From assembly GCF_003076515.1 (NCBI RefSeq), contig NZ_CP022390.1:1860001-1924000 (forward strand): a stretch of 64,000 nucleotides of DNA, in the 5' to 3' direction. Positions 54,084 to 64,000 of this stretch are shown piece after piece; position 1 is the first letter of the stretch; the number at the start of each line of letters is the position of its first letter. Origin of the DNA: Alcaligenes aquatilis (GTDB lineage: Bacteria > Pseudomonadota > Gammaproteobacteria > Burkholderiales > Burkholderiaceae_B). The translations under genes and the position numbers were made by a program. The notes beneath the pieces are model-generated. The model saw nothing but the letters and a program-made list of their open reading frames with translations. It did not search any database and was not told the origin of the DNA.

Positions 54084-57000
54084 ATGAATACCAACGTACC
54101 AAGTTTTGGTCGGCGTCAGTTTCTCAAAATTCTTGGTGCTGGGGCAGCTGCGCTGTCAGCGACCGCGATGGGACTTTCGACAGCCGCCGCTCAAGTTCCC
54201 GCCGCCGTCCGGCCCTACAAACTCCTTCGATCCAAAGAGACACGCAACAACTGTACATACTGTTCAGTGGGCTGCGGCATCCTCATGTATTCCATGGGCG
54301 ATGGCTCCAAAAACGCGAAACCGCGCATCTTCCATATTGAAGGCGACCCGGACCATCCGGTCAGCCGTGGCTCGCTCTGTCCCAAAGGCGCTGGCCTGCT
54401 GGACATGATTCACTCCAAGAATCGCCTGCTGCACCCCGAATACCGAGCCCCGGGCTCCAAAGAATGGGTCAAGATCAGTTGGAGCGAAGCCACCAAGCGC
54501 ATCGCCCGTTTGCTCAAAGATGACCGTGACGCCAACTTCATTGCCAAGAACGAAAAAGGCCAGGTGGTGAACCGCTGGCTATCCTCGGGCTTTCTGGCTT
54601 CCTCGGCCGCGTCCAACGAAACCGGCCTGCTGGACTTCAAATTTACCCGTGCCTTAGGCATGCTGGGTATCGACTGTCAGGCGCGACTCTGTCACGCCCC
54701 GACCGTGTCAGCCCTGGCCCCCAGCTTTGGGCGCGGTGCCATGACCAACCACTGGGTGGACATCAAGAACGCCAACGTGGTGATTGTGATGGGCGGCAAC
54801 CCTGCCGAAGCCCATCCGGTCGGCTTCAAATGGGTGATTGAGGCCAAAATCAAGAACAAGGCCAAGGTCATTGTGGTGGACCCACGCTTTAACCGTACAG
54901 CCGCTGTTGCCGATATCTTCTCGCCCATCCGCGCCGGCTCGGACACCGCCTTTTTGATGGGCATGGTGCGCTGGCTGCTGGAGAACGACAAGATTCAGCA
55001 CGAGTACGTGCGCGCCTACACCAATGCCTGCCTGATTGTGCGTGACGACTTCGCCTTTGACGAAGGCATGTTCTCCGGCTTCGATCCGAAAACCAAGATC
55101 TACGACAAGTCCTCCTGGACCTACGCGCTAGACGAGAACGGCGAAGTGATGCGCGACAACAGCATGACGCATCCACGCTCCGTGCTGCAGTTGTTAAAAG
55201 CGCACGTGGACCGCTACACGCCCGAAGTCGTGGAAAACATTACCGGCGTCAAACAGGCCGACTTCCTGCAGATTGCCGAGGTTATTGGCTCCTGTTCGGC
55301 CAAGAACAAAACGCTGACCTGGCTATATGCGCTGGGCTGGACGCACCATACCGGGGGCGCACAGATCATTCGTGGCGCCGCCATGATTCAGCTCTTGCTA
55401 GGCAATATCGGCATGGCCGGGGGCGGCGTGAACGCCTTGCGCGGTCACTCCAATATCCAGGGCTATACCGACCTGGGTCTGCTGTCCTTGCGCTTGCCAG
55501 GTTATATGAACCTGCCCTCGGACAATCAGCAGACACTGGCACAGTACCTGGAAGAAACCACGCCCAAAGACGTATTGCCCGGTCAGGTGAATTACTGGAA
55601 AAACACACCCAAGTTCTTCATCTCTTTGCTCAAGAACCTGTACGGCAAGCACGCCACGCCCGCTAACGATTTCGCTTTTGATCTGCTGCCCAAATGGGAT
55701 CGCAGCTACGACATGCTGGCCTACTTCGACATGATGTATGAAGGCAAGGTCAACGGGTACTTCGCACAAGGTTTTAACCCGCTGGCCGCGATGCCGGACA
55801 AGAACAAGACGTCCAAGGCCCTGTCCAAGCTGAAGTTCCTGGTTATTGTGGACCCACTGGTCACCGAGACCTCGAACTTCTGGCGCAATGAAGGTCAGTT
55901 CAACGACATCAAGACAGAAGAAGTCATGACAGAGGTGTTCCGCCTGCCGTCGAACTGTTTTGCTGAAGAGGACGGTTCCATCGTGAACTCGGGCCGCTGG
56001 TTGCAATGGCACTATGCCGGCCAGCAACCTCCCGGTCTGGCCCGTCATGACCCCAACATCCTGGGCGACATCATGATGGAACTGCGTCGCCTGTACGAAG
56101 AAGAAGGTGGTGCCTGTCCCGAACAAGTCCTGAACATGACCTGGGACGCCGACACCTATCACGACCCGCATTTCCCGCATCCGGAAGAAGTGGCCAAAGA
56201 GGCCAATGGCTATGCACTGGCTGATGTTTTCGACGAGAACGGCACGCAGATTCTACGCAAGGGCCAGTTGCTGGATAGCTTTGCGCAATTGCGCGATGAC
56301 GGCACGACACAAAGCTACTGCTGGGTATTTACCGGTTCCTGGACCGAGAAAGGCAACCAGATGGCTAATCGGGACAACACCGATACGGGCTTGGGCAACA
56401 CCCCTGGCTGGGCATGGGCCTGGCCTGCCAACCGACGCATTTTGTACAACCGCGCCTCTATGGATGAAATGGGCAGACCCTGGGATGAGCATCGCCAGAT
56501 TTTGCATTGGGACGGCCAGCAATGGACCGGGGCGGATGTTCCGGACTTCCCGGCCAACCTGCCTCCTGGTAGCCCAGCAGCGCCGTTCATTATGCTGCCC
56601 GAAGGGCTGGGCCGCCTGTTCTCGGAAAAAGGTATTAATGACGGCCCCTTCCCCGAACACTACGAGCCGGTAGAAAGCCCCATTGCGAAAAACCCGCTAC
56701 ACGAAAACGTAACGCATAACCCGACCGCACGGATTCTTTCCAATGACGCCGAGCGCATGGGCAATCGTCACGATTACCCGTATGTAGCCACCACCTACTC
56801 CATTACCGAATTGTTCCGCCACTGGACCAAGCACTCTTATCTGAATGCCATGTTGCAGCCTGAACAGTTCGTGGAAATTGGCGAACAACTGGCGGCTGAA
56901 AAAGACATCCGCCACGGCGACACCGTCAAAGTCACAACCAAGCGCGGTTACATCACCGCCAAGGCGGTGGTGACCAAACGCATGCGCACCCTGACCGTTG

Positions 57001-57176
57001 CCGGCCAGCAGGTGCAGCAAATTGGTATCCCCTGCCACTGGGGCTTTGAAGGTGAAACCCGCAAGGGCTTTCTGGCCAATACGCTGTCCCCCGGCGTTGG
57101 CGATGCCAATACGCAAACACCGGAGTTCAAAGCCTTTCTGGTCAATGTCGAAAAAATGAAGGGAGCCACGGCATGA
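54084..57176 (+). CDS. fdnG: formate dehydrogenase-N/O alpha subunit, Cys form
   Basis: Periplasmic molybdopterin enzyme of about 1030 residues that oxidises formate to CO2. The N-terminus is a Tat signal ([17 protein letters not shown]). A [4Fe-4S] motif, CTYCSVGC with later SLCPKG, follows. The active-site residue normally selenocysteine is Cys203, codon tgt, in [20 protein letters not shown]. Molybdopterin domains include [19 protein letters not shown], and the C-terminal dinucleotide-binding domain contains [13 protein letters not shown]. The ATG at 54084 gives the correct Tat leader. Overlaps the beta gene by 4 bp. Confidence 0.96.
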   Translation: MNTNVPSFGRRQFLKILGAGAAALSATAMGLSTAAAQVPAAVRPYKLLRSKETRNNCTYCSVGCGILMYSMGDGSKNAKPRIFHIEGDPDHPVSRGSLCPKGAGLLDMIHSKNRLLHPEYRAPGSKEWVKISWSEATKRIARLLKDDRDANFIAKNEKGQVVNRWLSSGFLASSAASNETGLLDFKFTRALGMLGIDCQARLCHAPTVSALAPSFGRGAMTNHWVDIKNANVVIVMGGNPAEAHPVGFKWVIEAKIKNKAKVIVVDPRFNRTAAVADIFSPIRAGSDTAFLMGMVRWLLENDKIQHEYVRAYTNACLIVRDDFAFDEGMFSGFDPKTKIYDKSSWTYALDENGEVMRDNSMTHPRSVLQLLKAHVDRYTPEVVENITGVKQADFLQIAEVIGSCSAKNKTLTWLYALGWTHHTGGAQIIRGAAMIQLLLGNIGMAGGGVNALRGHSNIQGYTDLGLLSLRLPGYMNLPSDNQQTLAQYLEETTPKDVLPGQVNYWKNTPKFFISLLKNLYGKHATPANDFAFDLLPKWDRSYDMLAYFDMMYEGKVNGYFAQGFNPLAAMPDKNKTSKALSKLKFLVIVDPLVTETSNFWRNEGQFNDIKTEEVMTEVFRLPSNCFAEEDGSIVNSGRWLQWHYAGQQPPGLARHDPNILGDIMMELRRLYEEEGGACPEQVLNMTWDADTYHDPHFPHPEEVAKEANGYALADVFDENGTQILRKGQLLDSFAQLRDDGTTQSYCWVFTGSWTEKGNQMANRDNTDTGLGNTPGWAWAWPANRRILYNRASMDEMGRPWDEHRQILHWDGQQWTGADVPDFPANLPPGSPAAPFIMLPEGLGRLFSEKGINDGPFPEHYEPVESPIAKNPLHENVTHNPTARILSNDAERMGNRHDYPYVATTYSITELFRHWTKHSYLNAMLQPEQFVEIGEQLAAEKDIRHGDTVKVTTKRGYITAKAVVTKRMRTLTVAGQQVQQIGIPCHWGFEGETRKGFLANTLSPGVGDANTQTPEFKAFLVNVEKMKGATA

Positions 57177-58087
57177 ATTCGCAAAACATAGTACGCCGTT
57201 CGGCCACCAACTCGGTCACACCAGCCCCACAGGTGCGTGATCACCAGATGGAAGTGGCCAAGCTGATTGACGTGTCCATCTGCATTGGCTGCAAAGCTTG
57301 CCAGGTCGCCTGCAATGAATGGAACGATTTGCGCGGCCAGGTGGAAGAAAACGTCGGCGTGTACGACAACCCCAGCGACCTTAGCCCCGACAGTTGGACC
57401 TTGATGCGCTTTACCGAGCACGAGGACGAAGCAGGCAAGCTGGAATGGCTGATCCGCAAGGACGGCTGCATGCACTGCGAAGACCCTGGCTGTCTGAAAG
57501 CCTGCCCGGTTCCCGGCGCGATTGTTCAATATGCCAATGGTATTGTGGATTTTCAGTCCGACCTGTGTGTGGGCTGCGGTTATTGCGTGGCCGGCTGTCC
57601 TTTCGATGTGCCCCGTATTTCCAAGAAAGACCATAAAGCCTACAAGTGCACCCTGTGTTCGGACCGCGTTACCGTGGGCCAGGCTCCTGCTTGCGCCAAA
57701 ACCTGCCCGACCGGCGCCATTGCGTTTGGCTCAAAACAGGAAATGAAGGATCTGGCCCTGAGTCGTATTGAGGACTTGAACGAGCGCGGCTATGAAAACG
57801 CCGGTCTGTACGATCCTCAAGGTGTTGGTGGCACCCATGTCATGTACGTGCTGCAACACGCGGACGATCCGCAGCGCTACGCGGGCCTGCCCAAAGACCC
57901 GCAGATCAGCTCTGTGGTGGATGGCTGGAAAGACGTACTCAAACCTGCTGCTGCCGTAGCTGGTGCGGTGGCGGTGGCCGGTATGGCAGCCCACTTCATC
58001 GGTGTGGGCCCCAACAGCGTGGACGAGGACGAAGAACACGAGCACGACAAGGCAACGCAAGGAGACGATCATGAACAAGAAAAGTAA
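57173..58087 (+). CDS. fdxH: formate dehydrogenase beta subunit (iron-sulfur)
   Basis: Electron-transfer subunit of 304 residues with four [4Fe-4S] ferredoxin clusters: [37 protein letters not shown] and CTLCSDR...[10 protein letters not shown] weak C-terminal hydrophobic segment ([20 protein letters not shown]) would anchor it to the membrane, and the tail is acidic and His-rich. It starts within the last codons of the alpha gene (ATGA) and overlaps the gamma gene by 17 bp, so the three are tightly coupled. Confidence 0.96.
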   Translation: MNSQNIVRRSATNSVTPAPQVRDHQMEVAKLIDVSICIGCKACQVACNEWNDLRGQVEENVGVYDNPSDLSPDSWTLMRFTEHEDEAGKLEWLIRKDGCMHCEDPGCLKACPVPGAIVQYANGIVDFQSDLCVGCGYCVAGCPFDVPRISKKDHKAYKCTLCSDRVTVGQAPACAKTCPTGAIAFGSKQEMKDLALSRIEDLNERGYENAGLYDPQGVGGTHVMYVLQHADDPQRYAGLPKDPQISSVVDGWKDVLKPAAAVAGAVAVAGMAAHFIGVGPNSVDEDEEHEHDKATQGDDHEQEK

Positions 58088-58720
58088 TCTTGTGCTGCGC
58101 ACCCCATTCCGTGAGCGGCTATGTCATTGGGCCGTTGTGCTCTGCTTTTTCCTGGCTGCCACCTCGGGGCTATCCTGGTTCTACCCCTCTTTTTCCTGGT
58201 TAAGTTCCTTTCTGGGCACCCCGCAATTGGCACGCGTTCTGCATCCCTTTTTAGGGATCGCAGTTTTCGTTGGCCTTGGCTATATGTTCACCCGCTTCGT
58301 AAAGTACAACCTGCCCGCCAAAACCGATCTGATCTGGTTTCGTAACGTCAAAGGCGTGATCCTGAACAACGCCAAGCAGCCATTGAAAATCGGCAAATAC
58401 AATGCCGGTCAAAAAGTACTGTTCTGGCTGATCATGCTGTCTATCGTCACGCTGCTGATATCGGGCCTGATCATGTGGCGCGCGTACTTTGCCGAGTTCT
58501 TCTCCATTCCCGTTCTGCGTCTGGCCATCCTGATCCACTCCGTGGCTGGGATTGGGCTGATCTTGCTGATTCTGGGCCATATTTATCTGGCCATCTGGGT
58601 GCGCGGCTCCATCACCGGCATGGTGACAGGCTATGTTTCCAAAGCCTGGATACGTCATCATCACGATCGCTGGCATGAAGAGCTGCAAGCGACCAAGAAA
58701 GACGTGAAGGAAGGCAAGGC

Positions 58721-58724
<4 letters not shown>
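58071..58724 (+). CDS. fdoI: formate dehydrogenase gamma subunit (cytochrome b556)
   Basis: Inner-membrane dihaem cytochrome b of about 217 residues that passes electrons from the beta subunit to quinone. It has four membrane segments ([21 protein letters not shown] and later ones ending [14 protein letters not shown]). Conserved His residues at RLCHW, VLHPFLG, LIHSVAG and ILGHIYL could ligate haem. The ATG at 58071 has GGAGACGATC upstream. The stop overlaps the fdhE start. Confidence 0.94.
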
Positions 58725-59629
<905 letters not shown>

Positions 59630-59633
59630 AGAA

Positions 59634-59672
59634 AAGCCCGGATTGGCAGCATGCGGATCCGGGCTTTTTTTC
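59634..59672 (+). terminator. rho-independent terminator after fdhE
   Basis: AAGCCCGGAT pairs with ATCCGGGCTT over a 13-base loop, followed by a T-run. Confidence 0.9.
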
Positions 59673-59932
59673 ACACCTGTTTCACTACCCGCTTCAATCT
59701 CTGCACCAGGCACACTCTGTGCTCTGCGCTTCTCGCTGCATGATCAAAAGCAGTCGACAACCCCCTATTACAGACAGGCAAACTCTTCATCGCCCACAAT
59801 GAGCAATGAACGATTGATCATTCGCCCCTCATCATAGAGATACGATTTGTTGTCCGGGTATTGGTTTTCTGAGATATCACAGGCCCTATAATCAAGAATG
59901 ATTCCTGTTTAGCTTTCTGCAATCTGACCTTG

Positions 59933-60838
59933 ATGAAAACCTCCTTACCCCGCTTTCTGCTCAGTGCCGCTACGCTCTGCCTGGCCTGCACGCTGCCCGC
60001 CCAAGCCCAACAAACTACCCGCCCCTGGAACGAATCAGTGGGCCCCACCATCGTGGATCAGCAACAAAGCCTATACCGCTTCGAGACGCTGATCATGTCC
60101 TCGGAAGACGGCAAGCGGCACTACAAAATACAGATAGGCACCCCGAACCGCCCCGCTCCCGCACGCGGTCATCCGGTGATTTATATGGTCGATGGCAATG
60201 CCGCCATGGCCAGTATTGATGTGGACGACCTGAAAGCCATCAGCAGCCTGTCTGCGCCGGTACTGGTCGCCATTGGCTACGACACCGAAGCGCGTCACGA
60301 TGTGATTGCCCGCTCCTTCGACTACACGCCTCCGGTCACGGAGAACGGCGTCAGCAAGTCGGTGGAAGTACGGGGTCGTTTAGGGGGCGGCGCCGATATT
60401 TTTCTGGACTATATAGAAACACACATCAAGCCTGCAGTAGAAACGCGCGAGCCTATTGATCGCTCCCGCCAGACGCTGTGGGGCCACTCTTATGGTGGCC
60501 TGTTTACCTTGCATACCCTATTTACCCACCCTGATCTGTACCAGCGGTACGTGGCGGGCGATCCTTCACTGTGGTGGTACGACGGAATTCTGGTCAAGAC
60601 GGCTCAGACCTTTGATACAAGGCGGGCCAAGGACAAGCAGATCGCCATCATGGTCGGCGGACAGCGCCGCAGTACATCCATGAGCAATGCTGCGGCACAA
60701 TGGTCCACACAGGATATGGCCAAGCATTTGCAAGAGGCCGGGCTGAACGTCAGCTACGAGAACTTCAGCGAGCTGAACCACGGGCAGATGCTGGCCGCCT
60801 CCTTGAAACCCGCCCTGCGAATTGCGGCCCAACCGTGA
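59933..60838 (+). CDS. periplasmic alpha/beta-hydrolase, IroE/BesA-like esterase
   Basis: Exported hydrolase of about 301 residues. A signal peptide ends near LPAQAQ. The nucleophile elbow reads LWGHSYGGLF near residue 185, and the C-terminal catalytic His lies in ELNHGQML, matching the pattern of siderophore esterases such as IroE and BesA and of esterase D. The ATG at 59933 is preferred over an overlapping TTG. It stands alone, ~7 kb from the siderophore receptor block. The substrate is unproven; a ferri-siderophore or simple ester is possible. Confidence 0.8.
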   Translation: MKTSLPRFLLSAATLCLACTLPAQAQQTTRPWNESVGPTIVDQQQSLYRFETLIMSSEDGKRHYKIQIGTPNRPAPARGHPVIYMVDGNAAMASIDVDDLKAISSLSAPVLVAIGYDTEARHDVIARSFDYTPPVTENGVSKSVEVRGRLGGGADIFLDYIETHIKPAVETREPIDRSRQTLWGHSYGGLFTLHTLFTHPDLYQRYVAGDPSLWWYDGILVKTAQTFDTRRAKDKQIAIMVGGQRRSTSMSNAAAQWSTQDMAKHLQEAGLNVSYENFSELNHGQMLAASLKPALRIAAQP

Positions 60839-60889
60839 TGCCTTCGAACCGAAAGCATCACCACTGAGCACCACATCAGTGCCCTGCCC

Positions 60890-61034
60890 TCAAGGGCGCT
60901 GAGCCGCCCCCACAAAGCCGCCATCGGGCAAGGTCAATACATTGAAAGGCGCCGGTTCAACCTCCGGCCCCTTAGTATGAATGCCATCAATAATGGCGCC
61001 TTGTTGCGGCGCTGTGCGCGACAGGGATCGCTCC
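60890..61034 (-). pseudogene. possible remnant of a coding region (uncertain)
   Basis: On the minus strand this stretch reads APQQGAIIDGIHTKGPEVEP, then APFNVLTLPDGGFVGAAQRP before a stop at 60890. It looks more protein-like than random sequence, but no start codon with ribosome site exists outside the gabD gene. It could be the tail of a decayed gene or chance. Confidence 0.2.
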
Positions 61035-62510
61035 CTATAGTTGCTGGCACAGGTACTTGATTTCCAGGTACTCGTCGAGACCGTAGCGTGAACCTTCGCG
61101 GCCCAGGCCAGATTGTTTGATGCCCCCAAATGGGGCTACTTCGTTAGAGATCAGACCGGTGTTTACACCAACCATGCCGTACTCCAAGGCCTCACCCATC
61201 CGCCAGACTCGCGCGTTGTCCCGGGTGAACAGGTAGGCGGCCAAGCCATATTCGGTATCGTTGGCCATGGCAATGGCCTGTTCTTCAGTGTCAAAGCGGA
61301 ACAATGGAGCCACTGGGCCGAATAACTCTTCACGGGCCACACGCATGGCTGAGCTCGCCTCCCCCAAGACCGTGGGCAAGAAGTAGGTCCCGCCTAAGGG
61401 GTGGGGTTTACCGCCTAGCAGAACGCGGGCCCCGTGTTCAAGGGCATCCTCAATCAGCTCACTCAGATGATCGACGGCTTTTTGCTCGATTAATGGGCCT
61501 TGTTCTACCCCCTCATCCATCCCGTTGCCCACTTTCAGAGTGGCAACACGTTCGCTTAAGCCTTTGGCAAAACGATCATAAATACCGTCCTGCACCAGAA
61601 AACGGTTAGCACATACACAAGTCTGACCACTGTTGCGGTATTTAGAGGCTATCGCTCCCTCAATGGCGGCATCCAGATCGGCATCATCAAAGACGATGAA
61701 CGGCGCGTTGCCACCCAACTCTAACGACAGACGTTTGATGGTAGGAGCACATTGCGCCATCAGCAAACGACCCACTTCGGTCGAGCCGGTAAACGATAGC
61801 TTGCGCACAATGGGACTTTCCGTCAACGCAGCCCCCACCACGCTGGACGAGCCTGTGACCAGTTGGAATACACCGGCAGGAATACCCACCTGCTCGGCCA
61901 GCGCCGCCAAGGCCAGGGCGGTCAGGGGAGTCAGGCTGGCGGGACGCACAATAATGCTGCAACCCGCAGCCAAAGCAGGCGCTACCTTGCGAGTAATCAT
62001 GGCCGCAGGGAAGTTCCAGGGAGTAATGGCCGCACACACACCCACAGGCTGCTTGACCACCACAATGCGTTTGTCCGACTGGGGGTGTCCCATCACATCG
62101 CCGTATACGCGCTTGGCTTCTTCGCTGAACCACTCTACAAAGGAGGCGGCGTACAGCACTTCACCGCGCGCCTCCGCCCAGGGCTTGCCCTGCTCCAGGG
62201 TCATGATGGTGGCCAGGTCATCTGCATTGGCAACCATGGCATCGAACCAGGCGCGCAACAACTTGGCACGTTCGTGCCCACTGCGTGCCTGCCATTCGCG
62301 CTGAGCCACTTCAGCATCGCTGATGACCACTTCAACTTCTGCTTTAGCCAGGCTGGCGACATTGGCCAGGCACTGGCCCGTAGCAGGGTTCAGAACGGCA
62401 AAGGTATTGCCATCCGTTGCGCTGACCCAACCCCGAGCCGTCCAGGACTGATCGTTAGCCAGGCGGGGATTGTTCAGTTTATGAATCAATGATGCCGCTA
62501 TAGTGTTCAT
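61035..62510 (-). CDS. gabD: NAD(P)-dependent succinate-semialdehyde dehydrogenase
   Basis: Aldehyde dehydrogenase of about 491 residues, last step of GABA degradation to succinate. The cofactor motif FTGSTEVGRLL, the general-base region SLELGGNAPFIVFDDADLD and the catalytic Cys in NSGQTCVCANRFL are all present. The C-terminal EVAPFGGIKQSGLGREGSRYGLDEYLEIKY is typical of GabD. The ATG at 62510 is preferred over one 23 codons upstream. It lies downstream of putA on the same strand with ~110 bp between. Substrate choice within the ALDH family is inferred. Confidence 0.9.
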   Translation of the reverse strand: MNTIAASLIHKLNNPRLANDQSWTARGWVSATDGNTFAVLNPATGQCLANVASLAKAEVEVVISDAEVAQREWQARSGHERAKLLRAWFDAMVANADDLATIMTLEQGKPWAEARGEVLYAASFVEWFSEEAKRVYGDVMGHPQSDKRIVVVKQPVGVCAAITPWNFPAAMITRKVAPALAAGCSIIVRPASLTPLTALALAALAEQVGIPAGVFQLVTGSSSVVGAALTESPIVRKLSFTGSTEVGRLLMAQCAPTIKRLSLELGGNAPFIVFDDADLDAAIEGAIASKYRNSGQTCVCANRFLVQDGIYDRFAKGLSERVATLKVGNGMDEGVEQGPLIEQKAVDHLSELIEDALEHGARVLLGGKPHPLGGTYFLPTVLGEASSAMRVAREELFGPVAPLFRFDTEEQAIAMANDTEYGLAAYLFTRDNARVWRMGEALEYGMVGVNTGLISNEVAPFGGIKQSGLGREGSRYGLDEYLEIKYLCQQL

Positions 62511-62620
62511 TATGGTCGACCTATTTCTAAAATGATGAACCCGATCAAAAACATCAAGGTCAAACAATCGGAGCCTCAAAGAACTGAGGCTCCAGTTTAC
62601 CTACAGAACATCCATATCGC

Positions 62621-64000
62621 TTAGGCCATCGTCATCAGGCTTGCATTCCCTCCAGCAGCAGCCGTATTAACGCTCAAGACTCGCTCCTGAACCAGTCGCT
62701 CCAACGCAATCGCATGGTCTCCTGGAGCTAATGCCGTAATACTGACAATCATTCCCTCTCGGGCCGCGATCCGTTGCTGCCAACGTTGCAATGAACTGGC
62801 CTGTCCGTGATGCAGCATGGCATCAATGTAGCAGCGCTCCAGATCATCAGACAGCGTAATGGCCGAACGCAGCAAGGCGGGCAAACGGGCATGTAGTCTC
62901 TGTGCCTGCTCATCATGCGCATCCCATACCATCTGACTGCCAACAGCCAACACGGCGCACAATTGCGCGATACGATCGCGCTCATTATCTGCCACGCCCA
63001 GCACGGCCTGACGAGGCACTAAGCGATAGGTATTGGACTCCCCCGTTGGCCCACGCAGCTCAAAGCGTTGGTTACTGAAAAACGTCATCGGAGTACGCGT
63101 TGGAGCCAGTTCCGGATGCTGATCCAACCAATTGGCCAAGGCTTGTCGCGCAGACTCCTGTGGGTTCCCTAAGAACTGGCCTGCCCCGTCTGTGCCGAAA
63201 GGCTGACTGAGCGCCTGTTCAGGCCGCTCAGCCAATAAGCGATACAGGTACAAAGGTCCACCTGCTTTGGGCCCTGTTCCCGACAAACCCTCTCCACCAA
63301 ACGGCTGTACTCCCACGACCGCCCCCACCGTATTGCGATTGACATACATATTCCCCACATGGCTGCGCGCCACAACATAGTCAATCGTTTCATCAATACG
63401 GGTATGCAAACCCATGGTCAGACCATAGCCCTTGGCCCGGATCTGCTCCAGCACGGCATCCAGTTGATCACGGCGATAACGCAACAAGTGCAGTACCGGG
63501 CCAAATACCTCTTGCGTCAAATCGGACAGATCAGGCAGCTCAATCAAGGTCGGCGCAATAAAGGTGCCGTTAGCCGTTGTCAGCGTGCGGGCGGCCTCAC
63601 CGCCCAGACTCAACTGATGGACGACATGACCCTTGGCACGCATTTTTGCAATATGGCGCTCAATCCCCTCTTGAGCCCGCTGATCAATCACCGGACCAAT
63701 ATCATTAGCCCACTCAATAGGATTGCCTACCCGCAATTGAGCCATCGCGCCCTGCAGCATGGTGATCAAACGATCTGCCGCTTCTTCTTGGACAAATAAA
63801 ACCCGCAAAGCCGAACAACGCTGCCCGGCGCTATCGAAAGCCGATACGATCACATCCTGCACAACCTGCTCAGTCAATGCAGACGAATCGACAATCATGG
63901 CATTTTGCCCCCCCGTCTCCGCAATCAGAGGCACCGGTCCCCCATGCCGACCGATACGTTGGGCAACCGTCGCCTGCAAACCACGAGCCACTTCAGTTGA
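62621..64000 (-). CDS. putA: PutA (proline dehydrogenase / P5C dehydrogenase), C-terminal part (runs off right edge)
   Basis: Multifunctional proline catabolism enzyme; the last ~460 residues are in the window. The P5C (glutamate-semialdehyde) dehydrogenase domain shows GSTEVARGLQATVAQ, ETGGQNAMIVDSSAL and the catalytic Cys in SAFDSAGQRCSALRV. The C-terminal extension ends VNTAAAGGNASLMTMA, the usual ending of long PutA proteins. The N-terminal regulatory and proline dehydrogenase parts lie outside the window. Confidence 0.95.
   Translation of the reverse strand, partial: STEVARGLQATVAQRIGRHGGPVPLIAETGGQNAMIVDSSALTEQVVQDVIVSAFDSAGQRCSALRVLFVQEEAADRLITMLQGAMAQLRVGNPIEWANDIGPVIDQRAQEGIERHIAKMRAKGHVVHQLSLGGEAARTLTTANGTFIAPTLIELPDLSDLTQEVFGPVLHLLRYRRDQLDAVLEQIRAKGYGLTMGLHTRIDETIDYVVARSHVGNMYVNRNTVGAVVGVQPFGGEGLSGTGPKAGGPLYLYRLLAERPEQALSQPFGTDGAGQFLGNPQESARQALANWLDQHPELAPTRTPMTFFSNQRFELRGPTGESNTYRLVPRQAVLGVADNERDRIAQLCAVLAVGSQMVWDAHDEQAQRLHARLPALLRSAITLSDDLERCYIDAMLHHGQASSLQRWQQRIAAREGMIVSITALAPGDHAIALERLVQERVLSVNTAAAGGNASLMTMA

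Overview
The window looks like chromosomal DNA of a betaproteobacterium of the order Burkholderiales, most likely an Alcaligenaceae member close to Alcaligenes. This rests on the moderately high GC content, on Burkholderiales families such as DUF1841, DUF2968 and DUF3613, on a Burkholderia-style tad pilus locus, and on the hrcA/nadK/recN and grpE-dnaK-dnaJ blocks. No phage, transposase, integrase or CRISPR array was seen. Both ends cut through genes: icd on the left and putA on the right.

Layout. 1-5 kb: 5' part of icd (isocitrate dehydrogenase), a DUF1841 gene, two small periplasmic c-type cytochromes, and a MoxR ATPase / GNAT / CoxE-like VWA operon. 5.1-19.7 kb: a complete tad (Flp type IVb pilus) locus on the minus strand, from the pilin flp through tadV, two tadE-like genes, cpaB, the secretin, tadZ, tadA, tadB, tadC, tadD, a DUF3613 gene and tadG. 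It ends with a sigma54 activator that has an unphosphorylatable receiver-like domain, and a coiled-coil DUF2968 lipoprotein. 20.3-28.8 kb: a surface-protein island with an orphan two-partner-secretion transporter (TpsB), two giant Gly/Leu-rich repeat lipoproteins, a shorter exported paralogue and two paralogous MarR regulators. Both lipoprotein genes have textbook sigma54 promoters, with a shared GTTACGTAAC palindrome 100-150 bp upstream. This island is the best candidate for an undescribed system. 29-31.8 kb: an M16 double-domain zinc protease.

31.9-42.9 kb: housekeeping and stress genes: dnaJ, dnaK, grpE (both dnaK and grpE with clear sigma32 promoters), hemH, hrcA, divergent nadK-recN, fur, bamE and dapB. 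43.1-45.5 kb: a GntR regulator, murB and a tRNA-Gly / tRNA-Cys / tRNA-Gly cluster. 45.7-48.6 kb: a GAF-PAS-GGDEF-EAL cyclic-di-GMP protein and a DinB-family protein. 48.7-53.3 kb: a siderophore block (TonB-dependent receptor, Bcr/CflA-type MFS exporter, AraC regulator) with Fur-box-like sites, resembling Bordetella alcR-alcS-fauA but without adjacent biosynthesis genes. 54-59.6 kb: a formate dehydrogenase operon (alpha with Cys instead of selenocysteine, beta, gamma) and fdhE. 59.9-64 kb: a periplasmic IroE/BesA-like esterase, gabD-type succinate-semialdehyde dehydrogenase and the C-terminal part of PutA.

How the parts may work together (inference): the Tad pilus, the TpsB/repeat-lipoprotein island and the GGDEF-EAL protein suggest attachment and biofilm functions. 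The sigma54 activator at the end of the tad operon is the only such activator in the window, so it is a natural candidate to drive the two sigma54 promoters of the island. All family assignments come from reading the sequence; no database search was run.
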